64,000 nucleotides of DNA from Oscillospiraceae bacterium (GTDB taxonomy: Bacteria > Bacillota > Clostridia > Oscillospirales > Oscillospiraceae), in contig JAFSEW010000053.1 in the NCBI GenBank assembly GCA_017435525.1, forward strand, positions 1 through 64,000, in the 5' to 3' direction. The notes below the pieces were generated by a model, which searched no databases, was not told the origin of the DNA, and saw only the letters and a list, made by a program, of their open reading frames with translations. Below, one piece after another: positions 30,123 to 37,826 of this stretch (positions within the stretch are counted from its first letter, which is position 1; each line of letters opens with the position of its first letter). The position numbers and the translations under genes were made by a program.

Positions 30123-31889
30123 ATGTTCCAATCCAGAACCCATACCTGCGGAGAGCTGCGGCTTAATCATGCAGGTCAGAATGTTACCATTGTCGGCTGG
30201 CTGGAGAATGTCCGTGAAGTGGGCGCCAACTTTGCTTTCCTGGTCCTGCGCGACTATTACGGCACCACCCAGGTTGTGGTGGAGACTGAAGAGATGATGC
30301 GCATCGTCAAGGGCATCAACAAGGAGTCCACCCTGCAGATCACCGGCACCGTCCGTGAGCGCGAGAGCAAGAATCCCAAGCAGCCCACCGGCGAAATTGA
30401 GGTTGTGCCTGCCGCCATCGAAGTGCTGGGCAAGTGCCGCCACAATCAGCTGCCTTTTGAGATCAACAAGAGCAAGAGCGCTGACGAGAACACCCGTCTG
30501 AAGTACCGCTATCTGGATCTGCGCAATCCTGAAGTGAAGAAGAACATCATCCTGCGCTGCCAGGTGGTGGCTGATATCCGCCGCCGTATGACCGAGAAGG
30601 GCTTCCTGGAGATCACCACCCCCATCCTCACCGCTTCTTCTCCCGAGGGTGCCCGTGACTATCTGGTGCCTGCCCGTAACCATCCCGGCAAGTTCTACGC
30701 TCTGCCCCAGGCTCCCCAGCAGTTCAAGCAGCTGCTGATGACCTCCGGCTTCGATAAGTATTTCCAGATCGCACCCTGCTTCCGTGATGAGGATGCCCGT
30801 GCCGACCGTACCCCCGGCGAGTTCTATCAGCTGGATATGGAAATGGCTTTCGCTTCCCAGGAAGACGTGCTGTCCACTCTGGAAGATGTGCTGCGCCCCG
30901 TGTTCCAGAACTTCGGTAAGTACCAGCGGGTTTCCGAGGCACCTTTCCGCCACATTCCTTTCAATGAAGCTATGGAGCGCTACGGCTCCGATAAGCCCGA
31001 CCTGCGTATTGACCTGGAAGTGCAGGACATCACCGCTGAGGTCCAGGGCTGCGGCTTTGGCCCCTTCGAGGGCGCTACCGTCAAGGCAGTTGCCGTGGAC
31101 AACTTCACCCAGGCCCGTAAGTGGATCGACAAGCTGCTTGCCGATGTGGAAGTGCAGACCGGCAACAAGGCTTGCTGGGTCAAGATGGACGAGAACGGTG
31201 AGCTCACCGGCGGCGTCAGCAAGTTCCTGGCAGGCTGCAAGGACGCGCTGGTTGCCAAGCTGAACCTGAAGCCCGGCAGCTTCGTGTGCATGGCCGCAGG
31301 CAAGAAGCTGGCCGCCCAGAAGACCGCCGGCGTAATCCGCACCATGCTGGGCAAGCGGGTACCCGGTCACTTCGACGAAGAGCAGTACGCCATGTGCTGG
31401 ATCGTGGACTTCCCCATGTATGAGATGGGCGAAGAGTCCGGCCAGTTGGAATTCTGCCACAACCCCTTCTCCATGCCCCAGGGCGGCAAGGCTGCGCTGG
31501 AAGCTGCCGAGGGCGATATCGAGAAGCTGCTGGCCATCAACGCCAACCAGTATGACCTGGTTGTTAACGGCTATGAGAGCGCTTCCGGTGCCGTGCGTAA
31601 CCACGATCCCGAAATCATGGTCAAGGCCTTCCAGATGGTTGGCCTGGGCGAAGAGGATGTGAAGGCCAAGTTCCCTGCCATGTATAATGCCTTTACCTAC
31701 GGCGCACCTCCCCATGCCGGTGCAGCCCCCGGTATTGACCGCATTGTGATGCTGCTGTGCGGCGAAGAATCCATCCGCGAGGTCATTACCTTCCCCATGA
31801 ACAAGAACGCACAGGACCTGATGATGGACGCTCCCACCACTGTTTCCCAGAAGCAGCTGGACGATGTGCATATCCGCATTGCCGACTGA
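30123..31889 (+). CDS. aspS: Aspartate--tRNA ligase
   Basis: 588 residues, bacterial-type class II enzyme. N-terminal OB anticodon-binding domain (about 1-105), motif 1 (RCQVVADIRRRMTEKGFLEITTPILT), then LPQAPQQFKQLLM, motif 2 (FRDEDARADRTPGEFYQLDMEM), an inserted GAD domain (about 285-415), and motif 3 (GAAPGIDRIVMLL). The GAD insertion marks the bacterial form. Whether it is discriminating or also charges tRNA-Asn is not decidable by eye. It stands alone with AAGGGG before ATG 30123 and a terminator after. Confidence 0.96.
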   Translation: MFQSRTHTCGELRLNHAGQNVTIVGWLENVREVGANFAFLVLRDYYGTTQVVVETEEMMRIVKGINKESTLQITGTVRERESKNPKQPTGEIEVVPAAIEVLGKCRHNQLPFEINKSKSADENTRLKYRYLDLRNPEVKKNIILRCQVVADIRRRMTEKGFLEITTPILTASSPEGARDYLVPARNHPGKFYALPQAPQQFKQLLMTSGFDKYFQIAPCFRDEDARADRTPGEFYQLDMEMAFASQEDVLSTLEDVLRPVFQNFGKYQRVSEAPFRHIPFNEAMERYGSDKPDLRIDLEVQDITAEVQGCGFGPFEGATVKAVAVDNFTQARKWIDKLLADVEVQTGNKACWVKMDENGELTGGVSKFLAGCKDALVAKLNLKPGSFVCMAAGKKLAAQKTAGVIRTMLGKRVPGHFDEEQYAMCWIVDFPMYEMGEESGQLEFCHNPFSMPQGGKAALEAAEGDIEKLLAINANQYDLVVNGYESASGAVRNHDPEIMVKAFQMVGLGEEDVKAKFPAMYNAFTYGAPPHAGAAPGIDRIVMLLCGEESIREVITFPMNKNAQDLMMDAPTTVSQKQLDDVHIRIAD

Positions 31890-31905
31890 ATTCAATCGCT
31901 TTTCG

Positions 31906-31937
31906 CAGGGTGCCGCACCGCGGCACCCTGTTTTTTC
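31906..31937 (+). terminator. Terminator of aspS
   Basis: CAGGGTGCCGCACCGCGGCACCCTG followed by TTTTTT. Stem CAGGGTGCCG/CGGCACCCTG. Confidence 0.9.
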
Positions 31938-32004
31938 TGTTTGGCAAAAAAAGGGGAAATTGGGAAAAGTGTTCAAATTCATAGGAATTTAACATTGTGT
32001 TCCC

Positions 32005-32033
32005 TTGACATTTTCGTGAAAAATTGCTATACT
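32005..32033 (+). promoter_or_regulatory. Promoter of mntP leader
   Basis: TTGACA (32005-32010), 17-bp spacer, TATACT (32028-32033). The transcript would start at the first bases of the riboswitch. Confidence 0.8.
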
Positions 32034-32040
32034 ACCAGGC

Positions 32041-32166
32041 GAAGAGGGAGTAGTCGGCGCGAAGAAACGCGGGACCGGTCAACATCCTGAAGGCAATGCC
32101 TTCTGGTCGGCTCTGAAATGACGAGACTTGAAGTACCGGCGCGGTCTCTTCGGAGGACTTTCGCGC
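32041..32166 (+). promoter_or_regulatory. yybP-ykoY manganese riboswitch
   Basis: The leader shows GGGAGTAGTCGGCG near its start, the GGTCAACAT junction, TGGTCGGC, and a closing GGTCTCTTC segment complementary to the GAAGAGGGAG start. This is the layout of the yybP-ykoY element, in which two junction loops hold Mn2+. The gene that follows encodes an MntP exporter, a classic target, and the expected effect is induction by excess manganese. The expression platform was not resolved; it may act on the ribosome site GGAGG at 32179. Confidence 0.82.
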
Positions 32167-32192
32167 TATGATGGCACGGAGGTCATTTTTTT

Positions 32193-32771
32193 ATGGGATT
32201 TCTGGAATTGCTTTTGCTGGCTGTGGGCCTGAGCATGGATGCCTTTGCGGTTTCCGTGTGTAAGGGCCTGTGCATGAAAAAGGCAGATCTGCGGGCGCAG
32301 GCTATCTGCGGCGCCTGGTTCGGCGGCTTTCAGGGCTTGATGCCCCTGATCGGCTTCCTGCTGGGTACGCTCTTTGCCGATGCCATTGTAGCTGTGGATC
32401 ACTGGATCGCCTTTATCCTGCTGGCGCTGATCGGCATCAATATGCTGAAAGAGGCCCTGGAGAAAAAAGAGTGTGATTGCTGCGATACCAACGAAGCAGA
32501 CCTGTCTGCCAAGACCATGTTCGTCATGGCGGTAGCGACCAGCATCGATGCCCTGGCTGTGGGCATTTCCCTGGCCATGGCGGGTGATGTGAATATCGTG
32601 GCGGCGGTGCTGCTGATCGGTGTGACCACATTCCTGCTGTCCGGTGTTGGCGTGAAGGTTGGCAATATCTTCGGAAGCCGGTTTGAGAAGAAGGCGCAGC
32701 TGCTGGGCGGCGTGATTCTGATCCTGCTGGGCACCAAGATCCTGCTGGAGCACCTGGGAATCCTGGCATGA
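32193..32771 (+). CDS. mntP: Manganese efflux pump MntP
   Basis: 192 residues with six hydrophobic segments. Two related halves each carry the conserved acidic membrane motif: GLSMDAFAVSVCKGL (about 12-26) and ATSIDALAVGISLA (about 115-128), the Asp residues implicated in metal passage. It exports Mn2+. GGAGG lies 9 bp before ATG 32193. It overlaps the VanZ-like gene by 4 bp. The Mn riboswitch upstream gives independent support. Confidence 0.94.
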   Translation: MGFLELLLLAVGLSMDAFAVSVCKGLCMKKADLRAQAICGAWFGGFQGLMPLIGFLLGTLFADAIVAVDHWIAFILLALIGINMLKEALEKKECDCCDTNEADLSAKTMFVMAVATSIDALAVGISLAMAGDVNIVAAVLLIGVTTFLLSGVGVKVGNIFGSRFEKKAQLLGGVILILLGTKILLEHLGILA

Positions 32772-33208
32772 GCGGTCCGGGAAAAAACAAAGAGACTCTG
32801 TGCGCGGTTTTGCTGGTGTGCATTCTGCTGTTCATTTGGGGAAATTCCCTGATGGATGCCGAAGCGTCGGGCAATTTCAGTCAATGGCTGCGGGACCTGC
32901 TGGGAATGGCAGCCGGAGAATTGCCGGGGCAAAGCGATGGAGTGCTGCGGAAAATTGCCCACTTTGCGGAGTTCTGCTCTCTGGGAATCCTGCTGAGTTG
33001 GCTGCTCGCTAACAAAATCAAGAAAACATGGGCATTTGTGCTGCCGACGGCGGTGCTGGGATGCCTGGCGGCCTGCATGGATGAAATGCTGCAGCATTTT
33101 TCTCCCGGCCGTGGCCCAAGGTTCACGGATGTGGTTCTGGATACAGCCGGAGTGCTCTTCGGTATCGGGATCTTCTGCCTTGGGTATGCTATAAAAAAGA
33201 AAAAATAA
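32768..33208 (+). CDS. VanZ-like membrane protein
   Basis: 146 residues with about four membrane segments and the VanZ pattern: FIWGNSLMDAE, DGVLRKIAHFAEFCSLGILLSW (His/Glu), LAACMDEMLQHFSPGRGPRFTDVVLDTAGVLFG (Asp/Glu and the RGPRFTDV block). VanZ from vancomycin/teicoplanin clusters gives low-level teicoplanin resistance; chromosomal relatives like this one have unknown roles and do not imply resistance. Translationally coupled to mntP by an ATGA overlap, so it shares the manganese-controlled transcript. Confidence 0.85.
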   Translation: MSGPGKNKETLCAVLLVCILLFIWGNSLMDAEASGNFSQWLRDLLGMAAGELPGQSDGVLRKIAHFAEFCSLGILLSWLLANKIKKTWAFVLPTAVLGCLAACMDEMLQHFSPGRGPRFTDVVLDTAGVLFGIGIFCLGYAIKKKK

Positions 33209-33232
33209 TTTACATTTTGGAGGAAAACAACA

Positions 33233-33838
33233 ATGAAGAAGATGATTACCCTGATCCTGGCTCTGGCTATGGTTATGTCCATGGTTGCCTGCGGCCAGAA
33301 GACCCCCACTGAGACGAACGCTCCCGAGACCCAGGCTCCCGAGACCACTGCTGCTCCCGCTGTGGAAGTTCCCGCCAGCGCTCTGGAAATTCTGGAGAAT
33401 GTCTGGGCCCTGTTTGGCGACGCTGAGAAGTTCCCTGTGATGGGCGGCGACTATGAGACTATGGTTCCCGATGCTCCCGGCGCTGTGAATGTGGCTACCC
33501 CCGATTTTATGGTGGGCACTCTGCTGGTTCCCGAGACTGAGGCTGCCAATGTTACCGATGCTGCCGCTCTGGTGCATGGCATGATGCTCAATAACTTCAC
33601 CTGCGGCGTGTTCCGCGTCAACGGCGATGCCGCTGCTTTCGCAGACGCTATGTACGGCAAGATCTCTACCAACCCCTGGATGTGCGGCATGCCCGAGAAG
33701 ATGGTCATTGCTGTGATCGGCGGCGAGTATGTGCTGGCTGTGTTCGGCGTCAATGACGCTGTGAACCCCTTCGAGACCAAGCTGGCTGAGGCTTATGCCG
33801 ATGCTGATGTGAAGTACAGCGAGGCTATTGCCGGTTAA
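33233..33838 (+). CDS. Lipoprotein, unknown function
   Basis: 201 residues. Lipobox VMSMVACG (Cys20), a low-complexity linker of Thr, Glu, Ala and Pro (about 24-44, APETQAPETT), then a globular domain of about 150 residues. No family recognised. Base composition of the mature part is unusually regular (GCT, ATG and GAG codons repeated), suggesting strong codon adaptation and high expression. It sits 24 bp after the VanZ-like gene, with GGAGG 8 bp before the ATG, and is followed by a terminator, so it may end the mntP operon. Confidence 0.75.
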   Translation: MKKMITLILALAMVMSMVACGQKTPTETNAPETQAPETTAAPAVEVPASALEILENVWALFGDAEKFPVMGGDYETMVPDAPGAVNVATPDFMVGTLLVPETEAANVTDAAALVHGMMLNNFTCGVFRVNGDAAAFADAMYGKISTNPWMCGMPEKMVIAVIGGEYVLAVFGVNDAVNPFETKLAEAYADADVKYSEAIAG

Positions 33839-33851
33839 TCATTGACCCATC

Positions 33852-33884
33852 GTGGCAGCGGTGCTATGGCCGCTGCCACTTTTT
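33852..33884 (+). terminator. Terminator after lipoprotein gene
   Basis: GTGGCAGCGG pairs with CCGCTGCCAC, followed by TTTTT. Confidence 0.85.
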
Positions 33885-33900
33885 GCAAGGAGGAAAAGCT

Positions 33901-35286
33901 ATGCTGTTTTCCAGCATTCCCTTTTTATACTGGTTTCTCCCGGCAGTGATCGGCGCGTATTTCCTGGTGCCCCGGGTGCTGAAAAACACGGTGCTGCTGG
34001 TCTTCAGTCTGATTTTCTATGGTTGGGGAGAACCGAAGCTTCTGGGGCTGATGGTATTTACCATTGCGCTGTTCTATGGCTGCGGTCTGGCCATCGGCTA
34101 TTGCAGCAGCAAAGTCTGGAAGAAATTCTGGCTGACGGTGTCTGTTGTCATCAGCGTGGCGCTGCTGGGGCTGTTTAAGTACGCGGATTTCTTCGTGTCT
34201 TCTTTTAACAGCGTTACGGGGCTGAGTATCCCGCTGCTGAAGCTGGCGCTGCCTGTGGGCATCAGCTTCTATACCTTCCAGTGCCTCAGCTATACCATCG
34301 ATGTGTATCGGGGCAATGTGCCTTCCCAGAAAAATCCCATCAGCTTCGGTGCCTATGTAGCCTTGTTCCCCCAGCTGATCGCCGGTCCCATCGTGCGCTA
34401 TGTGGATGTGGCAAGAGAGCTGAACAGCCGCACCCACAGCTGGGATGATGTGGCCCTGGGCCTGCGCAGATTCCTGGTGGGCCTTGCCAAGAAGGTAATC
34501 ATCGCCGATAATTTTGCCCTGCTGATGAAGCTGTTCCGGCAGTCCGGGGAGCCCAGCGTGCTGTTTGTCTGGATGTATGCCATTGCCTTTACCATGAATA
34601 TCTATTTCGATTTCTCCGGCTATTCCGATATGGCCATCGGCCTGGGCCGGGTCTTCGGCTTCCGGTTTATCGAGAACTTCAATTATCCCTATATGTCCAA
34701 AAGTGTTACGGAATTCTGGCGCCGGTGGCATATGAGCCTGGGCAGCTGGTTCCGGGATTATATCTATATCCCCATGGGCGGCAACCGGGTTCCCAAGTGG
34801 CGCTGGGTGCTCAATATCCTTACGGTTTGGATGCTCACGGGTATGTGGCACGGCGCTGCCTGGAACTTTGTGGTTTGGGGCCTGATGTTTGCGGTGCTGC
34901 TGCTGCTGGAAAAGTGGGTTCCTGCTTTGCAGAAGCTGCCCAATATCCTCAGAAGAGTCTATGTGCTGCTGGCTGTGGTGATCAGCTTCGTGCTGTTCAA
35001 CGCGGAGAGCTTTGCCCAGGCAGGCAGCGATCTTAGCGGCATGTTCGGCTTCGCCGGTTTGCCCCTGGTGACGGCGGAAACCCTGTATTATCTCAAGAGC
35101 TACGCCGTGCTGTTCGTTGTGGGCTTCATCGGTGCCACACCCCTGGTGCGGGATACCGCCAAGCGGCTGTACCGGCACAAGATCGTGGCAATTCTGGAGC
35201 CTGCGGTGCTGATCCTGCTGTTGCTGGTGTGCACCGGTTATCTGGTGGATGGGTCCTTCAGCCCCTTCCTGTATTTCCGTTTCTAA
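33901..35286 (+). CDS. MBOAT O-acyltransferase (AlgI/DltB-like)
   Basis: 461 residues with about eleven membrane segments. MBOAT signature: LPVGISFYTFQCLSYTIDVYRG, YVALFPQLIAGPIVRY, YFDFSGYSDMAIGLGRVFGF, NFNYPYMSKSVTEFWRRWHMSLGSWFRDYIYIPMGG, and TGMWHGAAWNF with the catalytic membrane His. It passes an acetyl or other acyl group across the membrane for O-acylation of an exopolysaccharide or wall polymer, with the next gene's product as the extracellular partner. ATG 33901 with AAGGAGG upstream; an ATG six codons earlier lacks a site. Confidence 0.93.
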   Translation: MLFSSIPFLYWFLPAVIGAYFLVPRVLKNTVLLVFSLIFYGWGEPKLLGLMVFTIALFYGCGLAIGYCSSKVWKKFWLTVSVVISVALLGLFKYADFFVSSFNSVTGLSIPLLKLALPVGISFYTFQCLSYTIDVYRGNVPSQKNPISFGAYVALFPQLIAGPIVRYVDVARELNSRTHSWDDVALGLRRFLVGLAKKVIIADNFALLMKLFRQSGEPSVLFVWMYAIAFTMNIYFDFSGYSDMAIGLGRVFGFRFIENFNYPYMSKSVTEFWRRWHMSLGSWFRDYIYIPMGGNRVPKWRWVLNILTVWMLTGMWHGAAWNFVVWGLMFAVLLLLEKWVPALQKLPNILRRVYVLLAVVISFVLFNAESFAQAGSDLSGMFGFAGLPLVTAETLYYLKSYAVLFVVGFIGATPLVRDTAKRLYRHKIVAILEPAVLILLLLVCTGYLVDGSFSPFLYFRF

Positions 35287-35299
35287 GGAGGTGGCATCA

Positions 35300-36406
35300 A
35301 TGGATCATAAGAAAATTCGCGCTGTTGGCGCAGCGTTTCTGGTAGCTCTGTGGGTGCTGCTGACAGCCTTTGCCTGGTTCGGCCCCCGGACGGAGATTTC
35401 CGAATCGGAGCGGCGTCCCCTGGATCAGATGCCGGAGCTTTCCGGTAAGATTCTGCTGGATGGCAGCTTTATGGGAAAATTCGAGGACTTCAGCCTGGAT
35501 CAGTTCCCCCTGCGGGATACCTTCCGCAGAATCAAATCCCTGTGGCATTACAATGTGATGCAGTATCGTGACAATAACGATATCTATGTGGCGGACGGTT
35601 ACGCCGCCAAGCTGGAATATCCCTACCGCCCGGAGAGCATCACCTACGCGGCGCAGCGGTTCCAGAGCATCTATGAGATGTACCTGAGAAGATCCACAGG
35701 CCGGATCTTCATGACGGTGGCTCCTGACAAGGGCTATTACCTGGCGGAAGAAAACGGCTACCTGACCATGGACTATCAGGCCATGTTTGCGGATCTGCAG
35801 CAGGCGCTGCCCTGGGCAACCTATATCGATATCACCGATACCCTGGATCAGCGGGATTACTACACCACCGATACTCACTGGCGGCAGGAAGCATTGCTGG
35901 AAGCTTCCCAAAAGCTCTGCCAGGCCATGGGTGTGAGCGCTTTTACCCAGGAGGAACTGACCCGGAAGACCGTGGAAAAGCCTTTCTACGGTGTGTATTA
36001 CGGTCAGGCTGCCCTGCCTATGGACCCGGAACAGATCCACTATCTCACCGGCGAAATTCTGGAGCAGTGCAAGGTCTACGACTACGAGACCGGCAAATAT
36101 GCCGATGTCTATGATATGACCAAGCTGGAGAGCCGTGACCTGTACGATGTGTTCCTATCCGGCGCCAAGAGCCTGCTGACCATCGAAAATCCCAACGCAG
36201 CTACCAGCAAGGAGCTGATCGTCTTCCGGGATTCCTTCGGCAGCAGCATGGTGCCCCTGCTGGTAAAGGACTATGCCAAGGTGACTCTGGTGGATGTGCG
36301 CTATATCCACATGAGCATGCTGAAGAATTTCATCCAATTCAACGGCCAGGATGTGCTGCTGCTGTACAGCACCCTGGTGCTGAACAACAGCTCCACAATT
36401 AAATAA
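35300..36406 (+). CDS. DHHW/AlgX-like O-acetylation partner
   Basis: 368 residues. N-terminal membrane anchor (about 8-30), then an SGNH-hydrolase-like ectodomain of the DHHW group: SERRPLDQMPELSGKILLDGSFMGKFEDFSLDQFPLRD, YYTTDTHWRQEA (the DTHW catalytic pair Asp-His), and IVFRDSFGSSMVPLL (the Ser nucleophile block). In the AlgI/AlgJ/AlgX arrangement this protein finishes acetyl transfer outside the cell. It lies 13 bp after the MBOAT gene with AAGGAGG before ATG 35300. The acetylated polymer is not identifiable; no glycosyltransferase is nearby. Confidence 0.88.
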   Translation: MDHKKIRAVGAAFLVALWVLLTAFAWFGPRTEISESERRPLDQMPELSGKILLDGSFMGKFEDFSLDQFPLRDTFRRIKSLWHYNVMQYRDNNDIYVADGYAAKLEYPYRPESITYAAQRFQSIYEMYLRRSTGRIFMTVAPDKGYYLAEENGYLTMDYQAMFADLQQALPWATYIDITDTLDQRDYYTTDTHWRQEALLEASQKLCQAMGVSAFTQEELTRKTVEKPFYGVYYGQAALPMDPEQIHYLTGEILEQCKVYDYETGKYADVYDMTKLESRDLYDVFLSGAKSLLTIENPNAATSKELIVFRDSFGSSMVPLLVKDYAKVTLVDVRYIHMSMLKNFIQFNGQDVLLLYSTLVLNNSSTIK

Positions 36407-36410
36407 AATG

Positions 36411-36440
36411 AATCCCGGATGCGTCGCATCCGGGATTTTG
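36411..36440. terminator. Bidirectional terminator
   Basis: AATCCCGGATGC pairs with GCATCCGGGATT, followed by T-rich sequence; it separates convergent genes. Confidence 0.8.
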
Positions 36441-37826
36441 TTATACCGTAAGGTTTTTGATCCATTTGCCTTGCTTGAGCATGTAAGCGCCGATGAAGCA
36501 GCGGATGCCGTCTACAGCCTGGCAGATGATATACAGGGGGAGAATGTGGATGTCCGTGAACCGGGTCAGCAGGACAGACAGCAGAACCGGGCAGACCCAC
36601 TGGTAGCAGCTGTCAAAGAGGAAGGTGATCAACGCCTGGCCGCCGGAGCGGAGGGTGAAGTAGGTAGCCAGTGTGAAGCAGCTGACAGGGAGCATAATGG
36701 CGATGACACGGATCATCTGGCCTGCCAGATGGCGCACATCCTCGGTGGTGTTGTAGAGCCGGGGGAAGGCGTTGGAGCCGATCAGCAGGGCAATGCCTAC
36801 CAGGAAACCGCAGAAAACCGTCAGGGCCATGAGCTTGCGGTTGGTATCCCGCACAACCGTTTCCTCTGCACCGCTGCCCAGCAGCTGGCCCATCATAATG
36901 GCCACGGCGTTGCCGAAGGCGATGGCGGAGACATTGGCCAGATTGAAAATGGTGTTGGCGATATTCACAGCCGGCACCACATCCAGACCGCAGGTGGAGT
37001 AGCTCTGGTGGATCAGGGCAAGGCCGGTGGACCAGAGGAACTCATTGAGCACCAGGGGCATGCCTTTGCGGAAAATATTGCCCAGCAGCGCCTTGGGCAC
37101 ATAGAAAGAGCGGAACAGACCCTGGACAAAGGGGTTCTTTTTGGGATTCAGGTGTGCCCAGAGCGCAACGATGGCCAGCTCCACATACCGGGAAATGACG
37201 GTAGCCAGGGCAGCGCCCTGCACACCCATAGCGGGGGCACCGAAATGGCCGAAGATCAGAGTGTAGTTCAAAATCAGGTTCACCAGCACTGCGGCAATGC
37301 CGCCCACCATGGGAACGGTGGTGTGGCCGGTTTCTCGAAGGGTACCGGAATAGGAGGTGGTGAGGGCAAAGGGCAGCAGGCCGAAGAGCATCACAGCCAG
37401 ATACTTCCGGCCGTAGGCCAGAACCTGCGCGGCGTCTTCGGGAGCGCCTTCTCCCCGAAGGTAAAACCCGATGAGACTGTCACCGGCCAGGAGGAACAGC
37501 AAAATAGCTGCCACAGACAGGGTGGTGCCAACATAGAGCTTCACCCGGTGAGAGCGGCGGATACTGGTATGGTCGCCGCAGCCATGGAACTGGGCGGTGA
37601 AGATACCGCCGCCTGCGTTGGCACCGAAGATGCACAGGTTAAACACCAGCAGCAGGCTGTTGACAATGGAAACGCCGGACATCTGCAGCGTACCCACCTG
37701 GCCCACCATAATGTTATCCAGCAGGGAAACAAAGCTGGTGATGGTGTTCTGCACAAGAACAGGGATGGCGATGGACAGAGCCCTCCGGTAGAAGGCTCTG
37801 TCTCCGATAAAGCGATTCAGTTTCAT
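36441..37826 (-). CDS. MATE family efflux transporter
   Basis: 461 residues with twelve hydrophobic segments in two homologous halves. MATE traits: ALSIAIPVLVQNTITSFVSLLDNIMVGQVGTLQMSG at the start, NAGGGIFTAQFHGCGDH in helix 2, GIAAVLVNLILNYTLIFGHFGAPAMGVQGAALATVISR, and FGNAVAIMMGQLLGSG in the second half. It exports organic cations or drugs using a Na+ or H+ gradient. It begins at the very end of argS with a TAATG overlap, so it is translationally coupled to a tRNA synthetase, an odd partnership probably without functional meaning. Confidence 0.92.
   Translation of the reverse strand: MKLNRFIGDRAFYRRALSIAIPVLVQNTITSFVSLLDNIMVGQVGTLQMSGVSIVNSLLLVFNLCIFGANAGGGIFTAQFHGCGDHTSIRRSHRVKLYVGTTLSVAAILLFLLAGDSLIGFYLRGEGAPEDAAQVLAYGRKYLAVMLFGLLPFALTTSYSGTLRETGHTTVPMVGGIAAVLVNLILNYTLIFGHFGAPAMGVQGAALATVISRYVELAIVALWAHLNPKKNPFVQGLFRSFYVPKALLGNIFRKGMPLVLNEFLWSTGLALIHQSYSTCGLDVVPAVNIANTIFNLANVSAIAFGNAVAIMMGQLLGSGAEETVVRDTNRKLMALTVFCGFLVGIALLIGSNAFPRLYNTTEDVRHLAGQMIRVIAIMLPVSCFTLATYFTLRSGGQALITFLFDSCYQWVCPVLLSVLLTRFTDIHILPLYIICQAVDGIRCFIGAYMLKQGKWIKNLTV

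Noticed and set aside
32768..33208. Glycopeptide resistance gene vanZ
   Set aside because: VanZ-like domain only; no other van genes, and it is coupled to mntP.
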